Shown: positions 1 to 7,614, counted from the stretch's first letter. The stretch: DNA of 30,662 bases from Desulfobulbaceae bacterium UBA2262 (GCA_002347185.1 DDXK01000091.1:1-30662); one strand, 5' to 3'. The notes: generated from the letters alone by a model not told the origin. Translations and numbers: made by a program.

Positions 1-847
1 CGATGAGGGAGAGGGCGAAGATGGAGGCCATGAGGCTGCTCTTGCCGGAAAGGAGGCCGAGGGCAAAAAAGACGCCGCCCATGAGCAGGGCGATCAGGGT
101 CATGATTCTGGTGATGTGGATGATTTCGCGCTGCATGGGAGTGAGGGTGGCGCGCACATGCTTGGTGAGGCTGGCTATCTTGCCGAACTCCGTGGCGTTG
201 CCCGTGGCGCTGGCCACAGCCACCCCGCTGCCGGAAAGCACGGTGGTGCCGGCAAAAACCATGTTTCTGGCCTCGAGAGCCCTTTTCGCCTTGCCTGGTT
301 CAGCGCTGCGGGCGGCGGGGGCGGATTCGCCGTTGAGGGAGGAAAGGTTCAGGTAGAGGGAGTTGGCGGCAAGCAGAATGCCGTCCGCCGCAATCCTGTC
401 GCCCTCCTCAAGATGCATGATGTCGCCGGGCACCAGTTTTTCCGCCTCGATTTGCAGTACTTCCCCGTCGCGTCGCACCGAGACCAGGGTGGGCATCAGC
501 TTGAGCAGGGCCTCCATGGCCTTGTCCGCCCGGTATTCCTGCCAGAAGGTGAAGGTGGCGTTGATGATGACCGCGGCCAGGATGGCGTAGCCCAGCATGT
601 CGCTGCCCTGGCCGGGCAGGTAGTGGTCGGCGATGAAGGAGAGCAGGGCGGCCGCCTCGAGGAGGAGGGCGAAAAATTGCGTGTACTGGCGACAGTAGGC
701 AAACAGGTAATTTTTTTTCCGGGCCCGCTCCAGGACATTGGGACCGAATTCGCGAAGGCGCCGGGCGACCTGCGCCGAAGAGAGGCCGTTTTCAGAAGTT
801 TTCAGCTGCCTGAGCAGCGCGCTCTTTTCCAGGTTGAAAAAAATCAT
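1..847 (-). CDS. Cation-transporting P-type ATPase, N-terminal part (3' end outside window)
   Basis: The visible 282 residues hold the N-terminal cation-ATPase domain (about 1-45), two membrane spans (about 55-75 and 85-105), most of the actuator domain with its VPGD motif (139-142), and the start of the third span. The phosphorylation (DKTGT) and nucleotide-binding domains lie beyond the left edge. The family pumps cations across the inner membrane with ATP. The actuator loop reads SLNGES (170-175) where nearly all P-type ATPases have LTGES; the glutamate (E174) is kept but the threonine is Asn, and the preceding DES element is also lost. The ATG overlaps the stop of the upstream universal stress protein (TGATG), so the two are translationally coupled. 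The transported ion cannot be told from this part. Confidence 0.88.
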   Translation of the reverse strand, partial: MIFFNLEKSALLRQLKTSENGLSSAQVARRLREFGPNVLERARKKNYLFAYCRQYTQFFALLLEAAALLSFIADHYLPGQGSDMLGYAILAAVIINATFTFWQEYRADKAMEALLKLMPTLVSVRRDGEVLQIEAEKLVPGDIMHLEEGDRIAADGILLAANSLYLNLSSLNGESAPAARSAEPGKAKRALEARNMVFAGTTVLSGSGVAVASATGNATEFGKIASLTKHVRATLTPMQREIIHITRIMTLIALLMGGVFFALGLLSGKSSLMASIFALSLI

Positions 848-1668
848 CACCTTTCGTCCCGGCCGTAAAAGGCGATGGTGTTCACCGGCGTGTAGCGGAA
901 GAGCCTGGCAATGGGCCTTTCCCGCCAGAAGGGGGAAAAGCCCGACAGCCTTCTCCCGCCGATGATCAGCAGTCCGAACTCATGGTGGGCCGCATGGTGC
1001 AGGATCTGATCGATCTCGTTTTCCGCCAGGGCATGCTTGATCCGCAGGGGTACGGCCATGAGCGCGAAGGCCTTGGCGTAGTGGCTGAGCCGGTCGTTGA
1101 TTTTCTGAAAGAGTTCCTTGGTGGCTCCGATGTCGAGCCTGGCCAGGCGGCGTTTTCCTGCCAGGGTAACGCTGTAGATCTCGGTGGTTGCGCCGAAGGC
1201 TTTGGCCATGGCGCCGGCGAAAACGAATTTTTTTATCGACAGCCGGTCTTCCCTGATGGGCAACAGGACGGCTTCGGCGAGGAAGGCCGCGTCCACATGC
1301 GCCACCCGGACAATGGCCAGGTCCACGGGCAGGGGCAGGCGGGTCAGCCTGTCGCTCAGGGAGTCCTCGAAAAAGCGCTTGCGCATCCTGGTGCTGCAGA
1401 AGAGGATCTCGGCGTTCGTCCGCAGGAGATAAGCCTGGATGGCCGGGGCTGGCTCGCCCTGCAGGAAGAGCCGTTCGCATTTCACCCGATACTGTTCGGC
1501 CGCCTCCTCGATGCCGGCCATGCAGGCTTCCACCTCTGGCCTGCTGTCGGCGGCGTTTTCCACATGGAGCAGCACCAGGGTGCGGCCGAAGAGGGCCGCG
1601 TAGCGCAAGGCGTAGAGCGCTGCAATGTCCGAGGTGACCAGGCCGTTGACTGCTGCGATGACCTTCAT
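847..1668 (-). CDS. Tandem universal stress protein (UspA-like, two domains)
   Basis: This 273-aa protein has two UspA-type alpha/beta domains in tandem, about residues 1-130 and 140-273. The first begins with the usual beta strand (MKVIAAVNG) and the second ends with a nucleotide-loop-like segment GGRRLSGFSPFWRERP followed by the final strand. Usp proteins are cytoplasmic stress or ATP-binding regulators. The ATG follows a strong ribosome site (AGGAGGGGGAG). Its stop overlaps the start of the P-type ATPase gene, which suggests the Usp protein regulates or senses the energy state for that pump; this partnership is inferred. The canonical G-2x-G-9x-G(S/T) ATP motif is only loosely kept, so ATP binding is uncertain. 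Confidence 0.8.
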   Translation of the reverse strand: MKVIAAVNGLVTSDIAALYALRYAALFGRTLVLLHVENAADSRPEVEACMAGIEEAAEQYRVKCERLFLQGEPAPAIQAYLLRTNAEILFCSTRMRKRFFEDSLSDRLTRLPLPVDLAIVRVAHVDAAFLAEAVLLPIREDRLSIKKFVFAGAMAKAFGATTEIYSVTLAGKRRLARLDIGATKELFQKINDRLSHYAKAFALMAVPLRIKHALAENEIDQILHHAAHHEFGLLIIGGRRLSGFSPFWRERPIARLFRYTPVNTIAFYGRDER

Positions 1669-1776
1669 GCGCTCCCCCTCCTGAACGTGGCCGGCCGCGC
1701 GGAGTTGACCTGCCGCTTTTCCTGCCGCCGTCGTCTTTTTATTGTAACGGAAAGGCGGGGCCGGGAGAGAAAAAAA

Positions 1777-2427
1777 TCAGGCCAGGGCCGGGAAGAGGTT
1801 CTTGATGCCGTTGCTGATGAATTCCACGGCAATGGCGGCAAGGAGCAGGCCCATGATCCGGGTGACGATGTTGATTCCGGTCTTGCCAAGTCTTTTGGCC
1901 AGATAGGGCGCGGCCGAGAGGGAAAGATAGATGGCGAGGCCGATGAGGAGAATGCCCGCGCTGGTGAAGAGGTAGCCGAGCATGCTCTTGGTCCGGTAGG
2001 CGTAGACGATCACCGTGCTGATGGCGCCCGGGCCTGAGAGCAGCGGGATGGCCAGGGGCACCACGGCGATGGTTTCCCGTTCCGCTGTTTCCTCGGCTTC
2101 GTCGCTGGTGTGGGACGCCCGGCTGGTTCTGGCGTGCAGCATGGAGGTGGCCATGAGCAGGAGGAGGATGCCGCCGCCCACCCTGAAGGAGCCGATGGAG
2201 ATGCCGAAGAAGCGCAGGATGAATTCGCCGGAGAGCAGGGCGACCAGGAGGATGGCGGTTACCGCGATCGGGGTGATCCGTTCGATCCGGCGGCGTTCTT
2301 CCGGCCGGTAGCCGTCGGTCAGGCTGATGTAGATGGGAATGGCGCCGATGGGGTTCACGATGGCAAAGAGGGTGATGATGAACTTGATATGCTCGGAGAA
2401 ATCGATCATGTCGCGGGAGTCGCCCAT
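1777..2427 (-). CDS. MarC family integral membrane protein
   Basis: This 216-aa protein has about six hydrophobic membrane segments and the typical MarC/UPF0056 opening, with FAIVNPIGAIPIY in the first span and a matching PLLSGPGAIST in the second half, reflecting the internal repeat of the family. A charged cytoplasmic loop (HTSDEAEETAERET) separates the halves. MarC proteins sit in the inner membrane; their substrate is not established and the old link to multiple antibiotic resistance is not supported. Two in-frame ATGs are possible, at 2427 and 2409; the second would give 210 aa starting MIDFSEH. Neither has a strong ribosome site, so the exact start is open. The gene stands alone, between the Usp operon and the cold-shock gene. 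Confidence 0.87.
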   Translation of the reverse strand: MGDSRDMIDFSEHIKFIITLFAIVNPIGAIPIYISLTDGYRPEERRRIERITPIAVTAILLVALLSGEFILRFFGISIGSFRVGGGILLLLMATSMLHARTSRASHTSDEAEETAERETIAVVPLAIPLLSGPGAISTVIVYAYRTKSMLGYLFTSAGILLIGLAIYLSLSAAPYLAKRLGKTGINIVTRIMGLLLAAIAVEFISNGIKNLFPALA

Positions 2428-2561
2428 TTTTTTAGGAGATTGTTTTCTGTTGCTGCGCCTATTGTATGCAGGAAAGGAGAGTACTGCATAGCGGGAAAAA
2501 GGCAGCGAGGCCAAGGAAGAAAGGCGCAATGCCCTCGCTGCGGCGTGTGGCCGGGGAAAAT
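2428..2561. other. Intergenic gap between marC start and cspA terminator
   Basis: No gene is seen here. On the minus strand it holds a TACAAT box (near 2461-2467) that could be the -10 element for the MarC gene, but no convincing -35 box lies 16-18 nt upstream of it, so I do not call a promoter. Confidence 0.3.
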
Positions 2562-2593
2562 AAAAAAGGGCCCCTGCTTGCGCAGAGGCCCTT
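2562..2593 (-). terminator. Rho-independent terminator of the cold-shock gene
   Basis: Arms at 2566-2577 and 2582-2593 pair over 12 bp with one mismatch around a four-base loop. On the minus strand the hairpin is followed directly by a run of six T. It lies about 30 nt after the stop of the cold-shock gene and is the natural end of its transcript. Confidence 0.85.
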
Positions 2594-2621
2594 GGGGAAG
2601 CAAGCGGATCAGGTTGTGGTT

Positions 2622-2822
2622 TTAGAGGCTTTCCACATTGGCGGCGGCCGGTCCTTTCTGGCCGTCCACGATATCGAAGCGGACGCGCTCTCCTTCCTGC
2701 AGCGTTTTGAAGCCCTTTTTCTGGATCGCGGAGTAATGCACAAAGACATCCTTGCCGTTATCCTGGGCAATAAAACCAAAACCCTTTGACTCGTTAAACC
2801 ATTTCACAGTGCCTTCAAACAT
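2622..2822 (-). CDS. Cold-shock domain protein (CspA family)
   Basis: This 66-aa protein is a complete single cold-shock domain (a five-stranded OB fold), the usual length for CspA. RNP1 reads KGFGFI (13-18) and RNP2 VFVHY (26-30), the aromatic surface that binds single-stranded nucleic acid; the last residue of RNP2 is Tyr where Phe is commoner. Such proteins act as RNA chaperones that melt secondary structure at low temperature or in stationary phase. The ATG follows AAGGAG at good spacing. The gene is monocistronic, with its own terminator downstream and an unusual upstream region holding a hairpin and repeats (see those entries). Which paralogue role (cold-induced or constitutive) it has cannot be read from the sequence. 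Confidence 0.96.
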   Translation of the reverse strand: MFEGTVKWFNESKGFGFIAQDNGKDVFVHYSAIQKKGFKTLQEGERVRFDIVDGQKGPAAANVESL

Positions 2823-2834
2823 AGTGACTCCTTC

Positions 2835-2850
2835 GTTCCCTCATTGGAAC
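2835..2850. repeat. Small inverted repeat in the cspA leader
   Basis: GTTCC (2835-2839) and GGAAC (2846-2850) are perfect 5-bp arms around a 6-nt spacer, ending about 13 nt before the cspA start codon and just upstream of its ribosome site. This could be a leader stem or an operator half-site pair. No protein is implied. Confidence 0.4.
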
Positions 2851-2885
2851 ACTTACTTGGATCCGCGCAGTATTCTCCCGCCGTC

Positions 2886-2926
2886 AAAAAAATACCGCAC
2901 AACCTGTTCATCTGGGTTTGTGCGGT
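2886..2926 (-). terminator. Hairpin plus T run upstream of cspA (terminator or attenuator)
   Basis: The arms at 2894-2904 and 2915-2926 pair over 11 bp with one bulge and a 10-nt loop. On the minus strand the stem is followed by A and seven T (2886-2893), the form of an intrinsic terminator. On the plus strand it is followed at short distance by five T. It lies about 125 nt after the methyltransferase stop and about 65 nt before the cspA start. It may end the asnS operon transcript, or sit inside the cspA 5' leader as an attenuator or stabilising stem. Confidence 0.6.
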
Positions 2927-2961
2927 GAACTTTTTATCCAAAGCTAAAAAATACTGCACAA
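2887..2961. repeat. 16-bp direct repeat pair upstream of cspA
   Basis: Copies at 2887-2902 and 2946-2961 share 15 of 16 bases (plus-strand form AAAAAATACYGCACAA), 59 bp apart. The first copy forms one arm of the hairpin at 2886-2926. An inverted 8-base partial copy (GCAGTATT) lies at 2867-2874. The pair could be a duplicated regulatory element or two copies of a protein-binding site. Confidence 0.6.
2933..2961 (-). promoter_or_regulatory. Candidate cspA promoter
   Basis: On the minus strand TTGTGC (2956-2961) and GATAAA (2933-2938) stand 17 bp apart, a reasonable housekeeping promoter. The predicted start of transcription falls almost exactly at the first base of the hairpin at 2894-2926. 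A second possible pair, TTGCTA and TATCTG, also 17 bp apart, lies just upstream. The choice between them is open. Confidence 0.4.
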
Positions 2962-3048
2962 TACGCTAACTAATTTCCAGATACCAAAAAGGATGGAGAA
3001 TAGCAAATAAAATTATCGGAGGGAAAAACGAATGATAACGGGCGGGAA

Positions 3049-3846
3049 TCATGCCTGTTTTTCCAGGGCCAGCAGGAGGAGGGGGTGCTCTTCTTCCTGA
3101 AAGGGGGCAAGCGCATAGGTGCCGTACTGTGCCACCGGCCTCAAGCCGTGTCCCTGGAAAAGGCGCAGCCAGTCGTCGACGTCAAGGCCGAGAACAGTAT
3201 AGGAATAGCGCCAGTCCTCATCGGGCAGGTCCCTGCGAAAACGCAGGCGGTAGCACTCCTCCAGCGCCACCTGGCCTGATTCCGGCAGAAAGCGTTTGCT
3301 GATCTCTTTGATGAGCTTGCCGCCCCCCGGCAGCTCGAAGATCTGGAACTGGAAGCGTTTCCTGCCTTCCAGCCCGCGCAACTCCGCATCCGGGAGGTAG
3401 AGCTGCAGCAGCAGCCTGCCGCCGGACTGGAGCAGGGCGCTGATTTCCTGAAGGCAGAGATCCACCGCCGCGCTGTTTTCCAGGAGATTGAAGGTGTTGT
3501 AGGGGGCGATCACCGCAGCAAAGGGTTTGGCAAAGGCAAGGCGGCGCATGTCCATGCAGGCATAGTGCGCCTCTGGCCCGGGGGGCTCCTCCCGCCGGGC
3601 TTCCCTGAGCATGGCCTGAGAAAGGTCAATCCCCGTCACCAGGTGCCCGGCCAGGCTCAGGGCCCGGCTCACCCGGCCGGTCCCGCAGCCCAGTTCAAGG
3701 ACGCTGCAGGGGGAAGCCGGCAGTTCCCGCAGGTAAAAGGGAAGATCCTCGCGGAAGCCCCCCAGTTCCACCTGATAAAAAAAGGTGTAGCGGGCATGGG
3801 CATAGATGCGGTCTTCCTGGATGCTCGGCCGGCCTGTTTTTTTCAT
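3049..3846 (-). CDS. Class I SAM-dependent methyltransferase
   Basis: This 265-aa cytoplasmic protein has the Rossmann-like methyltransferase fold. Motif I (ELGCGTGR, 51-58) binds S-adenosylmethionine, the acidic residue at the end of strand 2 lies in GIDLSQAML, and a motif for the fourth strand follows (FAAVIAPYNTFNLL). The C-terminal half, rich in RFRRDLPDEDWRYSY-type segments, resembles small-molecule methyltransferases of the Methyltransf_25 kind. The substrate is not known. The ATG overlaps the stop of the TPM-domain gene (ATGA), so it is the third cistron of asnS-TPM-methyltransferase. No clear terminator follows within 80 nt. Confidence 0.85.
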   Translation of the reverse strand: MKKTGRPSIQEDRIYAHARYTFFYQVELGGFREDLPFYLRELPASPCSVLELGCGTGRVSRALSLAGHLVTGIDLSQAMLREARREEPPGPEAHYACMDMRRLAFAKPFAAVIAPYNTFNLLENSAAVDLCLQEISALLQSGGRLLLQLYLPDAELRGLEGRKRFQFQIFELPGGGKLIKEISKRFLPESGQVALEECYRLRFRRDLPDEDWRYSYTVLGLDVDDWLRLFQGHGLRPVAQYGTYALAPFQEEEHPLLLLALEKQA

Positions 3847-4937
3847 TTCTCAGTCAGGGGGAAGCCGTGCCGGTCAAAACGCCAGTCGGCAAAGGCAAAG
3901 ATGTAGGGGTGGTCGAGGCGGCTGAAGTGCCACTGGTTGCGGTTGTTGAAGCGGATCAGCTCGTGCATGGGCCTGAAATCGAGCAGCCAGCCCGCCTCGC
4001 TGCCCTGGAAAAAATAGGGGGGTGTCCGGCGTTCGTCTGCCGGAAAGCGGATAACGGCAAGGTTCCCGTTGACAAAGGATTCCGCCTGCCCGAGAACCGC
4101 GCGCAGGTTGCGCTCCTCGTTGGCCTGCTGGCCATCGGTGACCACCCAGGAGCGGAAAAAATCCCGGCTTTCCAGGGAGTACAAAGCAAGATCCGGGTCC
4201 TTGCACCGGGCGTGGAGCACTTCGAGATAGACCCGCAGTGTTTCCAGCGGGGTGGGCTGCGGGGCGTAATCCCGGGCGGCCTTTTCTTTCGGGATTGGCA
4301 GCCCGGCCTTGCCGCCGATTTCGGCAGCGATCCGCGCTCCTCCCCCGCCGGAGGGATGGCGGAGCGGTCCGCCCTGGTCCGTGGCGGAGCCGGCGGCCCC
4401 TTCCCGCTCGATCTGGCCGACCAGCAATTCAACGGTCGCCTCCACCCCTGCCCCGACCAGGCCCTGCTCGAAAAAGGGAAGCATCTGCTCTTTCTCGACC
4501 CGGGCCACGAAGAGATCGGTGAAGAGGGCTTCCAGGGCGTAGCCGATTTCCAGGCGCACCTCCCTGCCTGCCGGGTCGATGAGAAGCAGGAGCTGCCGGG
4601 CGGGGTCGGAGGCATCGGGGGCGGCAAGCGCGTCGAAAAGCTCCACCGCCTTGCGGTCGAGATCCTCCGCCGGTTCGGCCAGGATCACCGTGGTGAGGCG
4701 GATTCCGTAGTTCTCTGCCAGGCTTTCGCTCTGGGCCTGGATTCTTTTTTCCGCCTGAGGATTGAGCAGGTTCGCCTGGTCGACGCAGGCCGCAGGCTGC
4801 GGGGCGGAGGGCTCCGGGCGCCTGCAGCCTGCGAGGGGCAGGGCAAGGGAGGCGAGAAGAGTGCAGAGCAGGCAAAGGGCCATGGGCAGGCCCTTTGCGG
4901 GCCAGGACGGTGGAAACGGCGGAAGGGAGAGCGGCAT
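3843..4937 (-). CDS. TPM-domain lipoprotein
   Basis: This 364-aa protein starts with a lipoprotein signal: a hydrophobic stretch followed by the lipobox LAGC (35-38), so it should be cleaved and lipidated at C38. Residues about 48-185 match the TPM domain (PF04536): it opens VDQANLLNPQAEKRIQ and contains the typical LLLLIDPAGREVRLEIGY core. A low-complexity Gly/Ala linker leads to a 150-residue C-terminal region I do not recognise (LYSLESRDFFRSWV). Most TPM proteins end in a membrane span and a Gly-rich tail; this one has neither and uses a lipid anchor instead. The start at 4937 is chosen for its AAAGAGG site; a second ATG at 4883 would also leave the lipobox. It lies 20 nt after the asnS stop and overlaps the methyltransferase. 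Function unknown; TPM domains have been linked to photosystem II repair and membrane protein quality control. Confidence 0.75.
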   Translation of the reverse strand: MPLSLPPFPPSWPAKGLPMALCLLCTLLASLALPLAGCRRPEPSAPQPAACVDQANLLNPQAEKRIQAQSESLAENYGIRLTTVILAEPAEDLDRKAVELFDALAAPDASDPARQLLLLIDPAGREVRLEIGYALEALFTDLFVARVEKEQMLPFFEQGLVGAGVEATVELLVGQIEREGAAGSATDQGGPLRHPSGGGGARIAAEIGGKAGLPIPKEKAARDYAPQPTPLETLRVYLEVLHARCKDPDLALYSLESRDFFRSWVVTDGQQANEERNLRAVLGQAESFVNGNLAVIRFPADERRTPPYFFQGSEAGWLLDFRPMHELIRFNNRNQWHFSRLDHPYIFAFADWRFDRHGFPLTEK

Positions 4938-4957
4938 CGGCAGCCTCTTTTGCCGGC

Positions 4958-6349
4958 TCAGAAAGCGGCGGCGCCCGGGGTGCGCGGAAAGGGGATGACC
5001 TCGCGGATGTTGGCCATGCCGGAGACGAACTGGATCAGTCTCTCGAATCCCAGGCCGAAGCCGGAGTGGGGGACGGAGCCGTAGCGCCGAAGATCGAGGT
5101 ACCACTCGTAGTCCGCCTGGTTGAGACCAAGCTCCTGGAGGCGGGCGAGCAGCACCTCGTAGCGCTCTTCGCGCTGGCTGCCGCCCACGATCTCGCCGAT
5201 GCCGGGAACCAGGATGTCCATGGCCGCCACGGTTTTGCCGTCGTCGTTGACTCGCATGTAAAAGGGCTTGATCTCCCGGGGATAGTCGTAGACTATGAGC
5301 GGCCCCTGGAAGAGCTCCTCGCAGAGGTAGCGTTCGTGCTCCGACTGCAGGTCTGCGCCCCAGGCCACGGGGTAGCTGAAGTTCCGCCCGGAGGCGAGCA
5401 GGCGTTCCACCGCCTCGCTGTAAGTGATGCGGGCGAAGTCCTGGGAAAGCACCGCCTCAAGGCGGGCCGGCAGATTTTTGTCCACGAAGCCGGCAAAGAG
5501 GTTGAGATCCTCGGCGCAGTTTTCCCGGGCATGGCGGACCAGATACTTGATGAACTCTTCCGCCACGGCCATGTCCTGGGCCAGGTCGCAGAAGGCCATT
5601 TCCGGTTCGATCATCCAGAACTCGGCCAGATGCCGGCTGGTGTTGGAATTTTCCGCGCGGAAGGTGGGGCCGAAGGTATAGACCTGGCCCAGGGCCAGGC
5701 AGTAGATCTCCGCTTCCAGCTGGCCGCTCACCGTGAGGCTGGCCTGGCGGCCGAAGAAGTCCTGGCCAAAATCCGTGCGCCCCTCCTTCCGGGGGAGATT
5801 GTCGAGATCCAAGGCGGTGACGGTGAACATCTCGCCGGCGCCTTCGCAGTCGCTGGTGGTGATGATGGGGGTGTGCACGTACTGGAAGCCGCGTTCCTGA
5901 AAAAAGCGATGCACGGCAAAAGAAAGGGCGCTGCGCACCCGGGCCACGGCCCCCAGGCTGTTGGTGCGGGGGCGCAGGTGGGCGATCTCCCGGAGGAACT
6001 CGAAGGAGTGCCGTTTTTTCTGCAGGGGATAGGTTTCCGGATCAGCCCAGCCGTAGACCCATATTTCGGCAGCCTTGAGCTCCACGCTCTGGCCCTTGGC
6101 CGGGGAGGCGGCCAGCATGCCCCGCACCCGCACCGAGCAGCCGGTGGAAAGGCGGAGCACCTCCTGCTGGTAGTTGGCAAGGCCCGCCTCGACAATGACC
6201 TGGAGGTTACGGAGGCAGGAGCCGTCGTTGATTTCCAGGAAGGAAAAGTCCTTGCTGTCCCGGCGGGTGCGGACCCAGCCGTTGATTTCCACGGCCTGGC
6301 CGATGGGTTGTTTGTCCAGCAGGGAGGCGATGCGAAAAGAAGGTGTCAT
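4958..6349 (-). CDS. asnS: Asparaginyl-tRNA synthetase
   Basis: This 463-aa class II synthetase charges tRNA-Asn with asparagine in the cytoplasm. The N-terminal OB-fold anticodon-binding domain (about 1-105, opening with VEINGWVRTRR) is followed by the class II catalytic core. Motif 2 reads FRAENSNTSRHLAEF and motif 3 GFGLGFERLIQF, both intact. Length matches the family (about 465). The ATG at 6349 follows AGAGG at 6 nt; the frame stays open upstream across the divergent hydrolase gene but that part has no homology and is not coding. An AsnRS gene means direct Asn-tRNA charging is available, although GatCAB could coexist. It is the first gene of a three-gene operon. Confidence 0.97.
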   Translation of the reverse strand: MTPSFRIASLLDKQPIGQAVEINGWVRTRRDSKDFSFLEINDGSCLRNLQVIVEAGLANYQQEVLRLSTGCSVRVRGMLAASPAKGQSVELKAAEIWVYGWADPETYPLQKKRHSFEFLREIAHLRPRTNSLGAVARVRSALSFAVHRFFQERGFQYVHTPIITTSDCEGAGEMFTVTALDLDNLPRKEGRTDFGQDFFGRQASLTVSGQLEAEIYCLALGQVYTFGPTFRAENSNTSRHLAEFWMIEPEMAFCDLAQDMAVAEEFIKYLVRHARENCAEDLNLFAGFVDKNLPARLEAVLSQDFARITYSEAVERLLASGRNFSYPVAWGADLQSEHERYLCEELFQGPLIVYDYPREIKPFYMRVNDDGKTVAAMDILVPGIGEIVGGSQREERYEVLLARLQELGLNQADYEWYLDLRRYGSVPHSGFGLGFERLIQFVSGMANIREVIPFPRTPGAAAF

Positions 6350-6381
6350 GAAAATCCTCTGGGCTTGCGGGCAGGACGTCA

Positions 6382-6414
6382 TTGTCCGTTGCAAAATCAC
6401 AAGGTATGTATAAT
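6382..6414 (+). promoter_or_regulatory. Candidate promoter for the isochorismatase-like gene
   Basis: A perfect TATAAT lies at 6409-6414 in the divergent gap. TTGTCC (6382-6387) is 21 bp upstream and TTGCAA (6389-6394) 14 bp upstream, so neither -35 box is ideally spaced. TTGTCC is 17 bp from the overlapping TATGTA (6405-6410). The -10 is convincing; the -35 is not settled. Confidence 0.4.
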
Positions 6415-6490
6415 CATGGCATCTTTGCAATAGATTTTTTCTCTCCGGCCCTTGGGGAAAGGGCCGGCAATTCTGGGAGGCGAAGGAACC

Positions 6491-7054
6491 ATGAAAGAGG
6501 TGCTTTACCGGCTGGATCCGGAACAGTGCGCGGTGCTGGTGGTGGACATCCAGGAACGGATGATGCAGGCTATCCCCGGCCGGGACGAGGTGGTGAAGAA
6601 TTCCGTCCTGCTGATGAAGGCTGCCAACGTCCTCAACATCCCCCTCCTGGCCACCACGCAGTATGCGGCGAGAATCGGCGAGCTGCTGCCGGAAATCACC
6701 GCGGAACTGGGTGGCAGCCAGCCCCTGGACAAGCTGGAGTTCGGCTGTTTCAACAACAGCGCCATCGTCGAGGCGGTGAAAAAATTGCCCCGTCGGATCA
6801 ACACCATCGTGGTCTGCGGGGTGGAAACCCATATCTGCATCTATCAGACCGTGCTGGGCGGGCTGCTGGCCGGCTATCGGCTCTGGGTGCCGGCCGACGC
6901 CGTCAACTCGCGGGCGGAGAAGAACTACCAGACCGGCCTGGCCAGGATCAGCGCCGTGGGCGGCGTGGTCGCCAACACCGAGATGATCGTCTACGAATGG
7001 CTGCATCGGGCCGGGACGCCGGCCTTCAAGGCCCTGCTTCCTTTCATAAAATAA
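6491..7054 (+). CDS. Isochorismatase-like (cysteine) hydrolase
   Basis: This 187-aa cytoplasmic enzyme belongs to the isochorismatase-like family (PF00857), closest in form to the YcaC type. The catalytic triad is visible: D19 in VLVVDIQERM, K81 in PLDKLEFGCF and C116 in GVETHICIYQT, with the cis-peptide region VCGVETH before it. The presence of the cysteine points to an amidase or nicotinamidase-like hydrolase and not a true isochorismatase of siderophore synthesis, since no siderophore genes are near. The ATG at 6491 follows an AGGCGAAGGA site. The gene is monocistronic, divergent from asnS and followed by a terminator. The substrate is unknown. Confidence 0.9.
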   Translation: MKEVLYRLDPEQCAVLVVDIQERMMQAIPGRDEVVKNSVLLMKAANVLNIPLLATTQYAARIGELLPEITAELGGSQPLDKLEFGCFNNSAIVEAVKKLPRRINTIVVCGVETHICIYQTVLGGLLAGYRLWVPADAVNSRAEKNYQTGLARISAVGGVVANTEMIVYEWLHRAGTPAFKALLPFIK

Positions 7055-7077
7055 GGGAAGGGGCCGGGCAGACCGCG

Positions 7078-7106
7078 GCCGTTTCCTCCGGGGGGCGGCT
7101 TTTTTT
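7078..7106 (+). terminator. Rho-independent terminator after the hydrolase gene
   Basis: A 9-bp stem (including three G-U pairs) at 7078-7099 with a four-base loop is followed directly by seven T (7100-7106), 24 nt after the stop codon. Confidence 0.8.
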
Positions 7107-7236
7107 GTGGCTCGGCAGGCAACAATTTTGCGGAGTGTGTTGCCTATTCCGGGAAAAAACAGGTAGAACAGAAAAAAGCTGTCAAATCCGTTGGTAAAGC
7201 GCCCGGCGAGGCCGACAAAACCAGGGTGGGTACATC

Positions 7237-7614
7237 ATGGAAGCAGAGAAACAAGCGGGACAGGGGCCGGAACGGCGGTTCCATGAGCGGATTGCCAAGA
7301 ATCTGGCCGTGCGCTACACCAGGCTGGAAGATCTTTTGGACGAAGCCCCCCGGCAGAGCGGCGAGTTGCTGGATCTGGGCGGCGGTGGCCTCTGTTTTCT
7401 CGCCCCGGCCGCCATTCCTCTCAGCACCCAGCTGGTCCTGGTGCTGGAATTTCCCGGCTGGCACGCGGAAAACGGCAAATGGGTAGCCACCAAGCTCGAA
7501 GAGGACGTGGGGATGCTGCAGGCCGTCGGGCAGGTCGCCTGGGTGGCGGCCAGCCGCGCCCAGCCCGGCTCTTACGAAATCGGAGTCCAGTTTTCCGGGC
7601 TGCTCACCCCTTAA
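7237..7614 (+). CDS. PilZ-domain protein
   Basis: This 125-aa protein is essentially one PilZ domain (PF07238), the common bacterial receptor for cyclic di-GMP. The first binding motif RxxxR is present as R14-F-H-E-R18. The second, normally (D/N)xSxxG, reads D46-L-G-G-G-G51, so the serine is replaced by glycine; binding may be weaker but is not excluded. The beta-barrel continues to the final strand YEIGVQFSGL. The ATG at 7237 follows AGGGTGGG. The next gene, 117 nt downstream on the same strand, encodes a CheZ-type phosphatase, so the pair may tie c-di-GMP to chemotaxis or flagellar control. It could bind another protein instead of the nucleotide. Confidence 0.85.
   Translation: MEAEKQAGQGPERRFHERIAKNLAVRYTRLEDLLDEAPRQSGELLDLGGGGLCFLAPAAIPLSTQLVLVLEFPGWHAENGKWVATKLEEDVGMLQAVGQVAWVAASRAQPGSYEIGVQFSGLLTP

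Noticed and set aside
6417..6431. TGGCATCTTTGC resembling a sigma-54 promoter
   Set aside because: The GG and GC elements are too close (nine bases instead of the required spacing), and no sigma-54 activator site or enhancer is seen.
4895..7006. Long open frames on the strand opposite asnS, and a 5' extension of asnS across the hydrolase gene
   Set aside because: These come from high GC content; they show no domain or motif, and asnS and the hydrolase are clearly recognised on the other frames.
7195..7218. TAAA and GCCGACAA resembling a flagellar sigma-28 promoter before the PilZ gene
   Set aside because: The -10 match is good but the gap is 12 bp instead of 15, and the start would leave almost no leader before the ATG.
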